Shown here: positions 1 to 9,279 of the stretch, one piece after another
Layout of the letters: the number at the start of each line of letters is the position of its first letter
Numbering within the stretch: position 1 is the first letter of the stretch
Source of the DNA: DATCMH01 sp036563505
Lineage (GTDB): Bacteria > Pseudomonadota > Alphaproteobacteria > Rhizobiales > Beijerinckiaceae
Direction: 5' to 3'
Assembly: GCA_036563505.1 (NCBI GenBank)
Contig: DATCMH010000015.1
Span: forward strand, 70,676-134,675
DNA: 64,000 bases
Program-made: the position numbers and the translations under genes
The notes under the pieces: generated by a model
Told to the model about the DNA's origin: nothing
Seen by the model: only the letters and a program-made list of their open reading frames with translations
Database searches by the model: none

Positions 1-291
1 CCGGGCCGCGAGCATGCGCGGCATGAGCACGTCGCGAAAGAGGTCGAAGGGCGTCTTGTCGCGGAAGAAGAAGGTTTCGTTGGTCGTCATCGCCTCGATG
101 ACGTCCCGCTCGAGCGTGGTGTTGCGGCCGAGGCGCACCTCGGCGATAAGCGCCGACAGGGAAGCCAGGCTGGCGCGCCGGCAGATCGGCCCGAGGCGGC
201 TCTCGACGAGGTAGCGCTTCTCCGGGGTCAGCGCGAGGCCGGACCGCGTCTTGAGGAAGCTCCGCAGGAACTCAAAATCGGCGTCGGTCAC
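1..291 (-). CDS. cheR: CheR chemotaxis methyltransferase, N-terminal part (cut by window edge)
   Basis: CheR methylates glutamates of chemoreceptors using S-adenosylmethionine. Only the first 97 codons lie in the window. They show the all-helical CheR N-terminal domain, including the family hallmark TNETFFFRDKTPFD near residues 70-83. The start is GTG at 291; its GTGA overlaps the cheB stop by 4 bases, so the two are translationally coupled. It is the last visible gene of the minus-strand operon cheA-cheW-cheY-cheB-cheR. The SAM-binding domain lies beyond position 1, so completeness cannot be judged. Confidence 0.93.
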   Translation of the reverse strand, partial: MTDADFEFLRSFLKTRSGLALTPEKRYLVESRLGPICRRASLASLSALIAEVRLGRNTTLERDVIEAMTTNETFFFRDKTPFDLFRDVLMPRMLAAR

Positions 292-1418
292 GCGGCGCCT
301 CCGGTCATGAGCGTCTTCAAGGCCGGCGCGATCTCCTGGAGCGGCAGAACGTCGTGGGCGAGCCCCGCCTTGGCGATGCTGCCGGGCATGCCCCAGACCG
401 TGCTCGTCGCCTCGTCCTGCACCACCACCGCGCCGCCCGCCTCGACGAGGGCCTTGGCGCCGTGGGTGCCGTCCGACCCCATGCCGGTGAGCACGACCGA
501 CAGGGCGGAGGCCCCGATGAGCGCGGCGGCGTCGCGGAAGAGCACGTCCACGGCCGGCCGGCAGAAGTTGACCTGAGGCCCGTCGTCGAGGCGCAGGACG
601 ATCTGTCCGTTCTCCTTGGCGAGACCCATGTGGCGCCCGCCCGGCGCCACGTAGATATGTCCGGCTAAGGGCCGCTCGCCGTGAGCGCCCTCCTTCGCCG
701 GCAGGCCAACCTGCGTGCGCAGGTGGTCGGCGAAGGCGCTCGTGAACACGGGCGGCATGTGCTGGACGACGAGGATCGGCACGCGCTGGGCGGCAAGGCC
801 GAGATGGGAGAGCACCTCGCCCACCGCCTTCGGACCACCGGTCGAGGCGCCGACGAGCAGGTAGCGCGGCGCAACGGCGAGCGCGCGGGGCCGTGGCGAT
901 GGCCGCGGCATCGGCGCTGCGAGCCTGGCCGCGGCGGGTCGCCCCGGCTCGGCTTGGCCGAGGCGGCGCCGGCGGGACGTCGCCAGTGCCTGGAGTTTCA
1001 TGACGAGTTCCTCACGGAAGCTCGTCGACGTGGTGACGTGACGGTTCGATTCAGGTTTCGGCAGATAGTCGACCGCGCCGAGGGACATGCACCTAAGGGA
1101 GATGTCGGCGTTGCGCTGGGTCAGGGTCGAGACCATGACGACCTGAATGTCCGGGCGCTTGGCGAGAAGCAGCGGCAGCGTGCTGATGCCGTCGAGCTCC
1201 GGCATGTCGATGTCGAGCAGCACGATCTCGGGATCGACCCGGTCGAGCGCGTCGACGGCGGCACGGCCGTTCGAGGCGGTGGTGACGACCTGGAAGGCGC
1301 CGCTTTCCTCGAGCCAGCGGGCCATAAGGCCGCGGACGACCACGGAGTCGTCGACCACCATGACGCGCGGTCGCGAGGGGGCGGATGACGGCGGGGAGAC
1401 GGCGAACGCGGCGCTCAT
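288..1418 (-). CDS. cheB: CheB protein-glutamate methylesterase/glutaminase
   Basis: CheB removes methyl groups from chemoreceptors and is activated by phosphotransfer from CheA. An N-terminal receiver domain (about residues 17-135) has VVDDS and the phospho-acceptor Asp69 in VLLDIDMP. A basic, proline-rich linker (about 148-182) leads to the methylesterase domain (about 185-370) with the catalytic triad Ser192 (GASTGG), His220 (VVQHMPP) and Asp316 (GMGSDGTHGA). At 376 residues it is slightly longer than usual because of the linker. ATG start at 1418; the stop overlaps the cheR start. cheY ends 52 bases upstream. Confidence 0.96.
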   Translation of the reverse strand: MSAAFAVSPPSSAPSRPRVMVVDDSVVVRGLMARWLEESGAFQVVTTASNGRAAVDALDRVDPEIVLLDIDMPELDGISTLPLLLAKRPDIQVVMVSTLTQRNADISLRCMSLGAVDYLPKPESNRHVTTSTSFREELVMKLQALATSRRRRLGQAEPGRPAAARLAAPMPRPSPRPRALAVAPRYLLVGASTGGPKAVGEVLSHLGLAAQRVPILVVQHMPPVFTSAFADHLRTQVGLPAKEGAHGERPLAGHIYVAPGGRHMGLAKENGQIVLRLDDGPQVNFCRPAVDVLFRDAAALIGASALSVVLTGMGSDGTHGAKALVEAGGAVVVQDEATSTVWGMPGSIAKAGLAHDVLPLQEIAPALKTLMTGGAA

Positions 1419-1470
1419 CGGGGCGGCTTTCGGGTGAGCTTGAAAGGGAGCGTCGGTGTCGCTTGACGGC

Positions 1471-1836
1471 TCAGACGAGCCCGACCTCCTGGAGCTTCGC
1501 CGCCATGATCTCCTTGTCGAAGGGCTTCATGATGTACTCGTCGGCGCCGGCGTGCATGGCGCGCGCGATATGGGCGACGTCGTTCTCCGTGGTGCAGAAC
1601 ACCACTTTCGGCTCGTTGCCGGTGGGCAGCTGTCGCAGGGCCCGCAGGAACTCGTAGCCGTCCATGACGGGCATGTTCCAGTCGAGGAGCACGGCGTCGG
1701 GCATCTGCGAGCGGCAGGCGACGAGCGCCTGGCTGCCGTCCTCGGCTTCCGAGACGCGGAAGGCGAGCCCTTCGAGGATGCGGCGGGCCACCTTCCGGAT
1801 GACGGCGGAATCGTCGACAACAAGGCAATGCTTCAT
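1471..1836 (-). CDS. cheY: CheY-type single-domain response regulator
   Basis: A stand-alone receiver domain of 121 residues carrying the CheA signal to its target. It has the acidic pair VVDD near residues 7-9, phospho-acceptor Asp52 in LLDWNMP, the Thr of VVFCTTEND and the conserved Lys of YIMKPFDK. I chose the ATG at 1836 because GGAGA sits at a good distance upstream and translation opens directly with the beta strand MKHCLVVDD. An alternative ATG at 1857 overlaps the cheW stop by one base and would add seven residues. Its place between cheW and cheB supports a chemotaxis role; the actual target (flagellar motor, pili or another kinase) cannot be seen. Confidence 0.9.
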   Translation of the reverse strand: MKHCLVVDDSAVIRKVARRILEGLAFRVSEAEDGSQALVACRSQMPDAVLLDWNMPVMDGYEFLRALRQLPTGNEPKVVFCTTENDVAHIARAMHAGADEYIMKPFDKEIMAAKLQEVGLV

Positions 1837-1856
1837 GGCAATGGTCTCCGCGGGCA

Positions 1857-2345
1857 TCAAGCGGCCCGGGCTTCGGCGTCAAAAGCGAGGACGGCGTCGA
1901 CGTCCAGGATGATGAGGAGCTTGTCGTCGAGGCGGTGGACGCCCTGCGAGAGCTTCACCCAGCGCTGGTCCATGTGGACCGGGTTCGGCTCGCGGGTCTC
2001 GGCCGAGAGCTTCATGACCTCGCCGACGCTGTCGATGAGGAGGCCGTAAGACTCGCCCTGGTGCTCGATCCCGACCGCCATCTCCTGAGTGGAGCCGTCG
2101 CGGTCCGGCAGGCCGAGCCGCCGGCGCAGGCACATGGCCGTGACGACCCGGCCGCGCAGGTTCAAGAGCCCCATGATCTCCCGCGGCGCGAGAGGGACGC
2201 CCGTGAGCGAGCTCGTGATGAAGACGTCGTGGACCCGGTCGATGGGCAGGCCGAACATCTGGCCCGCCACGATCACGGTGACGTACTCGTCGTAGTCGCC
2301 GGCGAGCGCCCGGGCGTCCGCGGAATTGGCGTTGGCGGCGATCAT
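1857..2345 (-). CDS. cheW: CheW chemotaxis coupling protein
   Basis: CheW is the SH3-like adaptor linking chemoreceptors to CheA. The 162 residues form one CheW domain, recognisable from YVTVIVAGQMFGLPIDRVHD near the N terminus, the central GLLNLRGRVVTAMCLRRRLG and the late LLIDSVGEVMKL. The ATG at 2345 overlaps the cheA stop as ATGA, indicating coupled translation. No methyl-accepting receptor gene is visible in the window, so the input receptor must be elsewhere or beyond the left edge. Confidence 0.93.
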   Translation of the reverse strand: MIAANANSADARALAGDYDEYVTVIVAGQMFGLPIDRVHDVFITSSLTGVPLAPREIMGLLNLRGRVVTAMCLRRRLGLPDRDGSTQEMAVGIEHQGESYGLLIDSVGEVMKLSAETREPNPVHMDQRWVKLSQGVHRLDDKLLIILDVDAVLAFDAEARAA

Positions 2346-5041
2346 GCGGCTTCTCCCAGCGCGGCTTGGGTCTCGGCGAGCGCGGCGACGAGGCCGCTGC
2401 GATCGAACTTGGCCACGAATTCGTGGATCCCGAGGCGTCGGGCTTGGTCGAGCTGGTCGGGGGCGACAGTCGCGGCGAGCGCCACCACCGGCAGGCTCGA
2501 CGAGCGCGGCTGTCCGCGCATGGCCTCGACGAGTTGGAAGCCGGAACGCCCGGGCATCTCGATGTCGGTCACGACCACGTCGAAGCGTCCGCCGTTGGCC
2601 AGGAGCCCCAAGGCTTCGTCGGCGCTCGCGGCCGTGGCGACCCGGTAACCGGCCGCCTTCAGCACGGGGCTCAGCATCTCGCGGAAGAAGGCCGAGTCGT
2701 CGACCAGCAGCACGGTTCGCGGCGCCGCGGCCTTGACCGGGCCGGAGCGGGTCCAGTCCTCGTGAGCGAGCGGCAGGTAATGCGCGACGTTGACGATCTC
2801 GGTCGCCCGGCCCCGCACCACGGCCGAGCCGACGAGGTCGGAACGGTCGGCGACGAGCTCGATGTCGAGCCGCTCCTCGACGATGTCGACGATCTCGTCG
2901 ACGACGAGCCCCATCGAGCGCTCACCGTCGGAGAAGACGACGAGGGCCTGGGCTCCCTCGCGCTTGAGGGCCACAGCGGGATCCGCCGGAACGAGGGGCA
3001 TGAGGCGCCCGCGATACTGAACGAGCGGCCGGCCGCCGACCCATTCGATCTTAGCGGCGTCGATCTCCTCGAGCCGCGTGACGAGGGAGAGCGGAACGGC
3101 TTTCAAGCTCTCGCCGCCGCCGCGGAACACGAGGAGCGTGACGCTGTCCGCCTCGTCGTGGGCCTCGTCCTCCGCAACCTCCTCCGTGTGGAGCTGGTTC
3201 TCGGCGGTGCCCGAGCCCACCATCTTGGCGATGCCGTTGGGGTCGATGATGAGCACCACGGCGCCGTCGCCGAGGATCGTGTTGCCGGAGAAGAGCTGGA
3301 TGTGGCGAAGCTTCGTCGACATCGGCTTCACGACGATTTCTTCCGTGTGGAAGACCCCGTCGACGAGGATGCCGAAGCGCTGGCGGCCGACCTGGGTCAC
3401 CACGACGAAGCCCTCGTCGCCCGGCTCCTCGGCGCCGGCGAGCCCCAGCACCTTCGAGATCGGCACGATGGGCAGGAGCCGGTCGCGCAGACGAAGCACG
3501 GGTGTGCCGTTGATGCGCTCGATCGCGTGGTCCGACCCCGGGCGCACCCGCACGAGTTCGAGCACCGCCACCTGCGGGATGGCGTAGCGCTGGTCCTTCG
3601 CCGAGACGATGAGCGCCGCGACGATGGCGAGCGTCAGGGGGATCTTGATCGTGAAGACCGTGCCCTTGCCCTGCTCGGAGCGGATCTCGATGGTCCCGCC
3701 GATGAGCTCGATGTTGGTCTTGACGACGTCCATGCCGACGCCGCGGCCGGAGACGGCGGTGATCTGCTTGGCCGTCGAGAAGCCCGGGTGGAAGATGAAC
3801 TTGGCGACCTGAGCGTCGCTCATGCGCTCGGCTTCGGACTCGCTGGCGAGCCCGCGCTCGGCCATCTTGCGGCGGATCGCGGCGTAGTCGAGCCCCTTGC
3901 CGTCGTCGGCGATCTCGATCGTGATCGTGCCGCCCTCGTGATAGGCGTTGAGGCGGATCGTGCCCTTCTCGGGCTTTCCGGCGGCCTTGCGCTCCAGGGC
4001 GCTCTCGATGCCGTGGTCGGCGGAGTTCCTCACCATGTGGGTGAGCGGGTCCTTGATGACCTCGAGCACTTGGCGGTCGAGCTCGGTCTCGGCGCCCTGC
4101 ATCACGAGCTCGATCTTCTTGCCGAGTTCGCCGGAGAGGTCGCGGACGACGCGCGGCAGCTTCTGCCACGCCGTGCCGATCGGCTGCATGCGGGTCTTCA
4201 TGACCCCTTCCTGCAGCTCGGCGGTCACGTGGGAGAGGCGCTGCAGCGGGACCTTGTAGGCGCTGTCGTCGTGACGCCGGGCGATCTCGAGGAGCTGGTT
4301 GCGGGTCAGCACGAGTTCCGAGACCATGGTCATCAGGTGCTCAAGCGTGTCGACCGAGACGCGGATCGTCTGGACCTTGGACACAGCGTTCTCGCCGCCC
4401 TCGCCGGGCTCGATCCGCTCGACCTTGTCGGCCCTCATCGGGACGACGGTAGAGGGCTCCGGGACCGTGGCGGGCTCGGCATTGGCCGTCACCGGCTCGG
4501 GAGCGGTGGTCGTTGCGGCGACCGGCGCGGGCAGCGCGAACTCGTCCGGTCCCTCCGCCTCGAGGAAGGCCCGCTCGAGATCCTCGAGGGACACTTCGCC
4601 GGGCTTCAAGGCGCGCTCGACGATCGGGGGCAGCTCGGGTTCGGCGACGGGCACCGGAGCGGGGATCTGTCCCTCCGCCATGCGTTCCAGGTCGCCGATG
4701 AGGTCCTGGTCGACCCCCTCCGGCTCGGCGGCGGTGCGCTCGAGCTCGGCCAGGATCTCCTTGATGCGGTCGAGGGTGGCGAGGATGATGGAGACGGCCT
4801 GGGTTGTGACGGGCATGCCGTCACGGAACTTGCCCATCAAGGTTTCGGCGGCGTGGGCCAGGGTCTCGAGGCGCGGCAGGCCGAGAAAACCGCAGGTGCC
4901 TTTGATCGTGTGGACGAGCCGGAAGATGTTGGCGAGAATTTTCTCGTTGTTCGGGTCGCGCTCGAACCGAACCAGTTCCACGTCGACCGTATCGAGGTGC
5001 TCCCCCGTTTCGGTCAGGAACTCGCGCAACAGATCGTCCAT
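2342..5041 (-). CDS. cheA: Hybrid chemotaxis histidine kinase CheA with C-terminal receiver
   Basis: Sensor kinase of the che cluster, 899 residues. Order: HPt domain with His44 in RLVHTIKGTCGF; a long acidic, proline-rich linker (about 105-220) in place of an obvious P2 domain; dimerisation helices (about 222-290); HATPase with N box MVRNSADHGIE and G boxes; a CheW-like domain (about 470-610); a second CheW-like segment (about 635-765); and a receiver (about 780-890) with VVDDS-type acid pocket and Asp in VVTDIEMPG. This resembles FrzE-like hybrid CheA proteins rather than the enteric type. First gene of the che operon; chpT lies 92 bases upstream on the same strand. Confidence 0.95.
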   Translation of the reverse strand: MDDLLREFLTETGEHLDTVDVELVRFERDPNNEKILANIFRLVHTIKGTCGFLGLPRLETLAHAAETLMGKFRDGMPVTTQAVSIILATLDRIKEILAELERTAAEPEGVDQDLIGDLERMAEGQIPAPVPVAEPELPPIVERALKPGEVSLEDLERAFLEAEGPDEFALPAPVAATTTAPEPVTANAEPATVPEPSTVVPMRADKVERIEPGEGGENAVSKVQTIRVSVDTLEHLMTMVSELVLTRNQLLEIARRHDDSAYKVPLQRLSHVTAELQEGVMKTRMQPIGTAWQKLPRVVRDLSGELGKKIELVMQGAETELDRQVLEVIKDPLTHMVRNSADHGIESALERKAAGKPEKGTIRLNAYHEGGTITIEIADDGKGLDYAAIRRKMAERGLASESEAERMSDAQVAKFIFHPGFSTAKQITAVSGRGVGMDVVKTNIELIGGTIEIRSEQGKGTVFTIKIPLTLAIVAALIVSAKDQRYAIPQVAVLELVRVRPGSDHAIERINGTPVLRLRDRLLPIVPISKVLGLAGAEEPGDEGFVVVTQVGRQRFGILVDGVFHTEEIVVKPMSTKLRHIQLFSGNTILGDGAVVLIIDPNGIAKMVGSGTAENQLHTEEVAEDEAHDEADSVTLLVFRGGGESLKAVPLSLVTRLEEIDAAKIEWVGGRPLVQYRGRLMPLVPADPAVALKREGAQALVVFSDGERSMGLVVDEIVDIVEERLDIELVADRSDLVGSAVVRGRATEIVNVAHYLPLAHEDWTRSGPVKAAAPRTVLLVDDSAFFREMLSPVLKAAGYRVATAASADEALGLLANGGRFDVVVTDIEMPGRSGFQLVEAMRGQPRSSSLPVVALAATVAPDQLDQARRLGIHEFVAKFDRSGLVAALAETQAALGEAA

Positions 5042-5133
5042 CCGACTACTCTACTCAACGCTGGAAGGCCCGCGTCGAGAAGTGTCGCCTGGATGCGTTT
5101 ATGATCCCTTTCGGCGATTCGCGTTTTTTCGGA

Positions 5134-5805
5134 TCAGGCCGGCAAGGCCCTGATCGTGACCTCGTCACCCTCGATCGAGAACGCCACGCTCATGCCGGCC
5201 GCCCGGGCGACGAGCCCGGCGTAGAAGGCTTGGATGCCGTGCGCGTCGACGGTGCCACTCTCGGGCGCACCGGCCAAGAGTCCCTGCACATGGTTCGGGA
5301 TGCGCGCGTTCGGCCCCTTCGAGAGGAGTAAATACTCACAGCGCTCCGCGTCGCCCGTCACCGCGACGGTGATCGAACCGCCCCGCGGGATGGCACCCGT
5401 CGCGACCACGACGAGGTTCAGCAGGAGCTTGACCTTGTTCTTCGGGAAGAGCGCCCGCGGCGCCGACCAAGACAGGGTGATCTTGTCATCCTGGAACATG
5501 CCCCGGGCCACCTGCTCGGCGTCGCCCAGATCGATGGACGCGCCGGCCGATCCCGCCGCGCCGAAGGCGAGACGCGCGAATTGGAGCCGTGCCGAGGCCT
5601 GGCGCGAGCTCTTGCGGATCAGGTCGAGGGCGAAATCCTTCATCGCGGGATCGCTCTCGTCCTCCAGGACCTCGAGCCCGTTCACGATGGCGCCCACGGG
5701 CGAGATCACGTCGTGACACACCCGGGAGCACAGGAGAGCCGCGAGATCGAGCGCGTCGAGCGTGACCGGGGTCGCGGGAGGCAGCTCCGAGGCGGGATCG
5801 GACAT
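5134..5805 (-). CDS. chpT: ChpT histidine phosphotransferase
   Basis: ChpT passes phosphate from the hybrid kinase CckA to CtrA and CpdR in the alphaproteobacterial cell-cycle relay. The 223-residue protein begins with a degenerate dimerisation/HPt helix pair with the phospho-accepting His31 in SRVCHDVISPVGAI, followed by a Bergerat-like fold that has lost ATP-binding motifs, as in the family. ATG start at 5805. It is co-directional with cheA (gap 92 bases) and may be co-transcribed. An alternative reading would be a che-dedicated phosphotransferase for the CheA receiver, but the sequence fits ChpT well. Confidence 0.88.
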   Translation of the reverse strand: MSDPASELPPATPVTLDALDLAALLCSRVCHDVISPVGAIVNGLEVLEDESDPAMKDFALDLIRKSSRQASARLQFARLAFGAAGSAGASIDLGDAEQVARGMFQDDKITLSWSAPRALFPKNKVKLLLNLVVVATGAIPRGGSITVAVTGDAERCEYLLLSKGPNARIPNHVQGLLAGAPESGTVDAHGIQAFYAGLVARAAGMSVAFSIEGDEVTIRALPA

Positions 5806-5952
5806 GGGGGAACGGTCTCTCGCGGATGGGACCGACGCGGCACGTCGGGAACGATGGTGCGATAGCCGGCATTGAGCCGGTTGAAAAGGTGACGAAGTGT
5901 CGACAGGCTAGAGATCCCGCGAGAGCGGTAAGGGATCGGGTAACGGATCGCC

Positions 5953-6774
5953 ATGAGGCTCGACGAAGAGGCGCGGGACGAAATCGCCGCCAAGCTCACC
6001 GATGTCGCGGTCGAGGCCGGGCGCCTCCTGCGCGCCATGGAGCGCCCCGGGGCGGATCATCGGCTCAAGAGCGACGGCAGCCCGACGACGGACGCGGATC
6101 TCGCCGCCGAAACCCTCATCATCGAGCGCTTGGGCGTCCTGTGGCCCGAGATCCCGGTCGTCGCCGAGGAAACCTCGAACGCGGCGCTGCCGGGCGACCT
6201 CTTCTTCCTCGTCGACCCCCTCGACGGGACGCGCGACTACCTGCACGGCACCGGCGAGTACACCGTGAACATCGCGCTCGTCGCGGCGGGACGACCGGCC
6301 GCCTCCTGCGTCGTTGCGCCGGCCCTCGCCAGGGCCTGGGCTGCAGGACGAACGACGCGGGAGAGCACGATCTCGGAGAGCGGCGCGTTCGACTGGCGCG
6401 AGGTCAGGGTCCGCCAGACGCCTCCCGACGGGCTCGTCGCCCTGGTGAGCCGCCGCCATGGCGACGCGGCCACGGAAGCCTGCCTGTCGACCCTGTCGAT
6501 CGGCACCCGCCGGACGGCCTCGTCGGCCCTCAAGTTCTGCCTGATCGCTTCGGGCGAGGCCGACATCTATGTTCGCTGCGGTCCGACGATGGAGTGGGAC
6601 ACCGCGGCCGGCGACCACATCCTCACCCGGGCCGGCGGAACCGTCGTCAAAGGCGGCGGCGGGGTGATGACCTACGGCCACCACGGGCGGGGCTACGTCA
6701 ACGGCCCCTTCGCGGCTTTGGGCGACCCGTCGCTCTCGGCCCAGCTGAACCTGCCGATGCCCGCGGCGGCCTGA
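5953..6774 (+). CDS. CysQ-like 3'(2'),5'-bisphosphate nucleotidase / inositol monophosphatase family
   Basis: Mg-dependent, Li-sensitive phosphatase superfamily member of 273 residues. It shows the metal-binding AEET (72-73), the signature VDPLDGTRDY (87-96) and the late WDTAAGDHILTRAGG motif that in CysQ and IMPase contributes the third metal ligand. CysQ hydrolyses PAP from sulfate assimilation and fits best because of the WDTAAGDHI pattern, but inositol- or histidinol-phosphatase activity cannot be excluded. Divergent from chpT and convergent with the YHS gene. Confidence 0.8.
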   Translation: MRLDEEARDEIAAKLTDVAVEAGRLLRAMERPGADHRLKSDGSPTTDADLAAETLIIERLGVLWPEIPVVAEETSNAALPGDLFFLVDPLDGTRDYLHGTGEYTVNIALVAAGRPAASCVVAPALARAWAAGRTTRESTISESGAFDWREVRVRQTPPDGLVALVSRRHGDAATEACLSTLSIGTRRTASSALKFCLIASGEADIYVRCGPTMEWDTAAGDHILTRAGGTVVKGGGGVMTYGHHGRGYVNGPFAALGDPSLSAQLNLPMPAAA

Positions 6775-6783
6775 GAACCTCCG

Positions 6784-7278
6784 TCAGGGGTGGACGAGTT
6801 CCCGGCGCAGTTCTGGCCAGCGCGCCTCCGCGGCGCGGCCGAGGTCCGGATCGGCCTCGAATTGCGCCCGTGCATCGGCCGTGCGGAAGAGGTAGAGCCC
6901 GCCGCCGCGAACGGAGGCGAGCATCGGATCGGCCTCGACGAGGAGGCCCCGCGCGGCCGCGAGGGCGTCGTGGCCGCCGAGCCGCGGGCCATACGAGTGC
7001 GGGTTCGCTGCGAAGGCCGCCCGGTTCGCCTCGCTCGAGAAGCGCCACGCGACCCCGCCCCAGAGATGCTCGATCTCCGCGCGCCCCGGCGCGGGCCGGC
7101 CAAGATGATACGAAACGGGATCGAAGCCGCCCAGGGCCAAACCCGACGCTCCGTGCTCGGCGAAGGTCTCGACGGCGCCGATGACCGGCGGCAACGGGAG
7201 ACCCAGCGCTCTTCCGGGAAACAGGCCGCAGAGCGCGAGGCCGACCGCGAGCGCGGCCGTTCGTCCGCCTTGAGACAT
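6784..7278 (-). CDS. Exported YHS-domain protein
   Basis: Small protein of 164 residues with an N-terminal signal peptide (hydrophobic stretch about residues 8-26). A YHS-like domain follows: GGFDPVSYHLGRP, then WRFSSEANRAAFAANPHSYGP, which is the characteristic YHS ending. YHS domains are small, often metal-associated modules; exported versions of this type are common in alphaproteobacteria but without an agreed role. ATG at 7278. The upstream region is shared with divergent eipA. Confidence 0.72.
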   Translation of the reverse strand: MSQGGRTAALAVGLALCGLFPGRALGLPLPPVIGAVETFAEHGASGLALGGFDPVSYHLGRPAPGRAEIEHLWGGVAWRFSSEANRAAFAANPHSYGPRLGGHDALAAARGLLVEADPMLASVRGGGLYLFRTADARAQFEADPDLGRAAEARWPELRRELVHP

Positions 7279-7422
7279 TGTTAGCCTTATCCGAGTGACA
7301 ATGAGGTTCGCGGAGCCGCGGCCGGGCGAGAACTGGACCAGCCCGATCGCGCGTCGCGGCGGACCATGCGGCGCGACCGCCTAACGTTTCCTGACACCGT
7401 TCCGGACAAAGGGTTTCAACTC

Positions 7423-8037
7423 ATGCGAGAGCACAGATTGCGGGCCGGCATCGGGGCCCTGGCTCTTCTCGCGGCGAGCGCCGCCCTCATCTCGACGCCG
7501 GCCGAGGCCCAAGGCGCCCGGCCGACGCGTGTCCAGGCCGAAGCGGGCGAGCCCGGCACGTTCAGCACGGGCGAGCTCGTCGATTCCGGACATCAATTCT
7601 TCGGCACGGTCTCCCGCAGCCTCGCCCTGACGGTCCAGGAAGCGGTCCGGCGCTGGGGCGAGCCGAACGGGTACGTGCTCGGCGAAGAGGCGGCGGGCGC
7701 CTTCTTCGGCGGTCTGCGCTACGGCGAGGGCACGCTCTACACGCGGGGCGCGGGTCGCCGCCGGGTGTTCTGGCAGGGTCCTTCGCTCGGCTTCGACGTC
7801 GGCGGCGAGGGGGCGCGCACCATGATGCTCGTCTACAACATGCCGTCGAAGGAGGCGCTCTTCCGGCGCTTCGTCGGCGTCGACGGGTCCGCCTACCTCG
7901 TGGGCGGCTTCGGCATGACGGCGGCGATGGCCGACGAGATGGTGGTGGTGCCGATCCGCTCCGGCGTCGGCGCGAGGCTCGGAGTCAACCTCGGCTACCT
8001 CAAGTTCACCAGCGAAGCGACCTGGAACCCGTTCTAG
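7423..8037 (+). CDS. eipA: EipA-like periplasmic envelope-integrity protein (DUF1134)
   Basis: Exported DUF1134 protein. EipA of Brucella is a periplasmic protein required for cell-envelope integrity and virulence. The start at ATG 7423 is preferred over the upstream in-frame ATG at 7366 because AAAGGG lies upstream and translation opens with a signal peptide ending about residue 28 (PAEAQ). The mature part contains the family blocks FSTGELVDSGHQFFG, LYTRGAGRRRVFWQGPS and the C-terminal GVNLGYLKF. 204 residues from this start, a usual length for the family. Confidence 0.85.
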   Translation: MREHRLRAGIGALALLAASAALISTPAEAQGARPTRVQAEAGEPGTFSTGELVDSGHQFFGTVSRSLALTVQEAVRRWGEPNGYVLGEEAAGAFFGGLRYGEGTLYTRGAGRRRVFWQGPSLGFDVGGEGARTMMLVYNMPSKEALFRRFVGVDGSAYLVGGFGMTAAMADEMVVVPIRSGVGARLGVNLGYLKFTSEATWNPF

Positions 8038-8137
8038 CCCGGCGCATTGTCCGGGAGGCTCGAACGCGCTGGCATCATCGGCCGGCGCGTGGCAGGGTGC
8101 GGCCCGGCAAACCGACAGGAGCGAGGCGCGCGGCCCG

Positions 8138-9163
8138 GTGATCGAGAGCATCATGATCTTCGGGCTCGGGTTCCTCGCGGCGACCCTGCTCGCACTCCTC
8201 ATTTTCCCGGCGGTCAACCGGCGCGCCGAGCGCTTGTCGCGCCGCCGGCTCGAAGCCTTGTTCCCGCTCTCCATCGCTGAGATCACGGCCGAGAAGGACC
8301 ACCTGCGCGCCGAATTCGCAGTCCTGCAGCGCCAATTCGAGCAGAAAGCGGAGCTGGCGCTGGCGGCCAAGCACGAGTCGCAGGGAGAGCTCGGGCGCCG
8401 GGCCGTGCGCATCCACGCGCTCGAGACCGACCTGAAGACCCGGGACGAACGGATCGGGGCGCTCGAGGCCGACCTCGCCGAGACGCGCCGGCGCCTCGCG
8501 ATGACGGAGGAGGATCTCTCCGGAACGCGGCATTCCCTCGACCTCACGCGCGACACCCTCGGCGCCATCGAGGAGGCGCACCGGCGAACCCTCGACGAGC
8601 TCGGCTCGACCCGCACCACGCTGGAGACCACGGCCACCCAGCTCGCCGAGACGCGCACGAGCCTGGAGAGCACCCGCGAGCGCCTCACCAAGCGCGATGG
8701 CGACTTCGCCGACCTGCTTCGCCGTCACAACGAGACCCTGAGCGACCTCGACGCGCGGCGCATCACCATCTCGGACCTCGAGACCCGTCTCTCGACGCAA
8801 ACGACGCGCGGCGACGAGTATGAGCGGGCCTTGAGCGACGCGCGGGCCGCGCTCACCGCGGAGCGCGGACGCCTGTCCGACCTCGCCAAGGGGCTCGTGA
8901 CGGAGCAGGAGCGGGCGCTGTCCCTCGAGCAGCGTCTGCGGGCTGCGGAGACGGAACGCGAGACACATGCCGCCGAGGCGGCGCGGCTCATGGCCCAGAT
9001 CGCGGAGCAGCCGGCCGTGGCTGCGGCCGATCCGTCCGACGCGACGCGCGACACCGCGCTCCTGCGCCGCCTCGATGAGGTCGCCGACGCCATCATGGCC
9101 CGAGGCGAGCCGGCGCCGGTCGAGACCGTGCGAGAGCCCGCACGCCGCAGCGCCAAGCGCTGA
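8138..9163 (+). CDS. Membrane-anchored coiled-coil protein
   Basis: 341 residues with one N-terminal membrane helix (about residues 6-24, FGLGFLAATLLALLIF) and a long region, about 60-290, rich in Leu/Glu/Arg heptads that should form a coiled coil. Segments such as LDLTRDTLGAIEEAH and LGSTRTTLETTATQLAETR are near-repetitive. I recall similar conserved proteins of unknown function in Methylobacteriaceae. GTG start at 8138; an ATG at 8153 is an alternative. A structural or envelope-tethering role would be a guess. Confidence 0.7.
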   Translation: MIESIMIFGLGFLAATLLALLIFPAVNRRAERLSRRRLEALFPLSIAEITAEKDHLRAEFAVLQRQFEQKAELALAAKHESQGELGRRAVRIHALETDLKTRDERIGALEADLAETRRRLAMTEEDLSGTRHSLDLTRDTLGAIEEAHRRTLDELGSTRTTLETTATQLAETRTSLESTRERLTKRDGDFADLLRRHNETLSDLDARRITISDLETRLSTQTTRGDEYERALSDARAALTAERGRLSDLAKGLVTEQERALSLEQRLRAAETERETHAAEAARLMAQIAEQPAVAAADPSDATRDTALLRRLDEVADAIMARGEPAPVETVREPARRSAKR

Positions 9164-9279
9164 TCCCGCGAACCCGAGTCCAAAGTCGCCACCAGAACGG
9201 CGCGCGATTCGTTTGACTTGGCTCGCCCGGCCATGCTGCGATGCGGCACACAGCTGATAGGCGGCATCGGAGGGGGATC

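Noticed and set aside
2366..5104. 912-codon plus-strand ORF opposite cheA
   Set aside because: Composition-driven shadow of the cheA gene; Asp/His/Gly-rich, no domain, while the other strand has complete CheA motifs.
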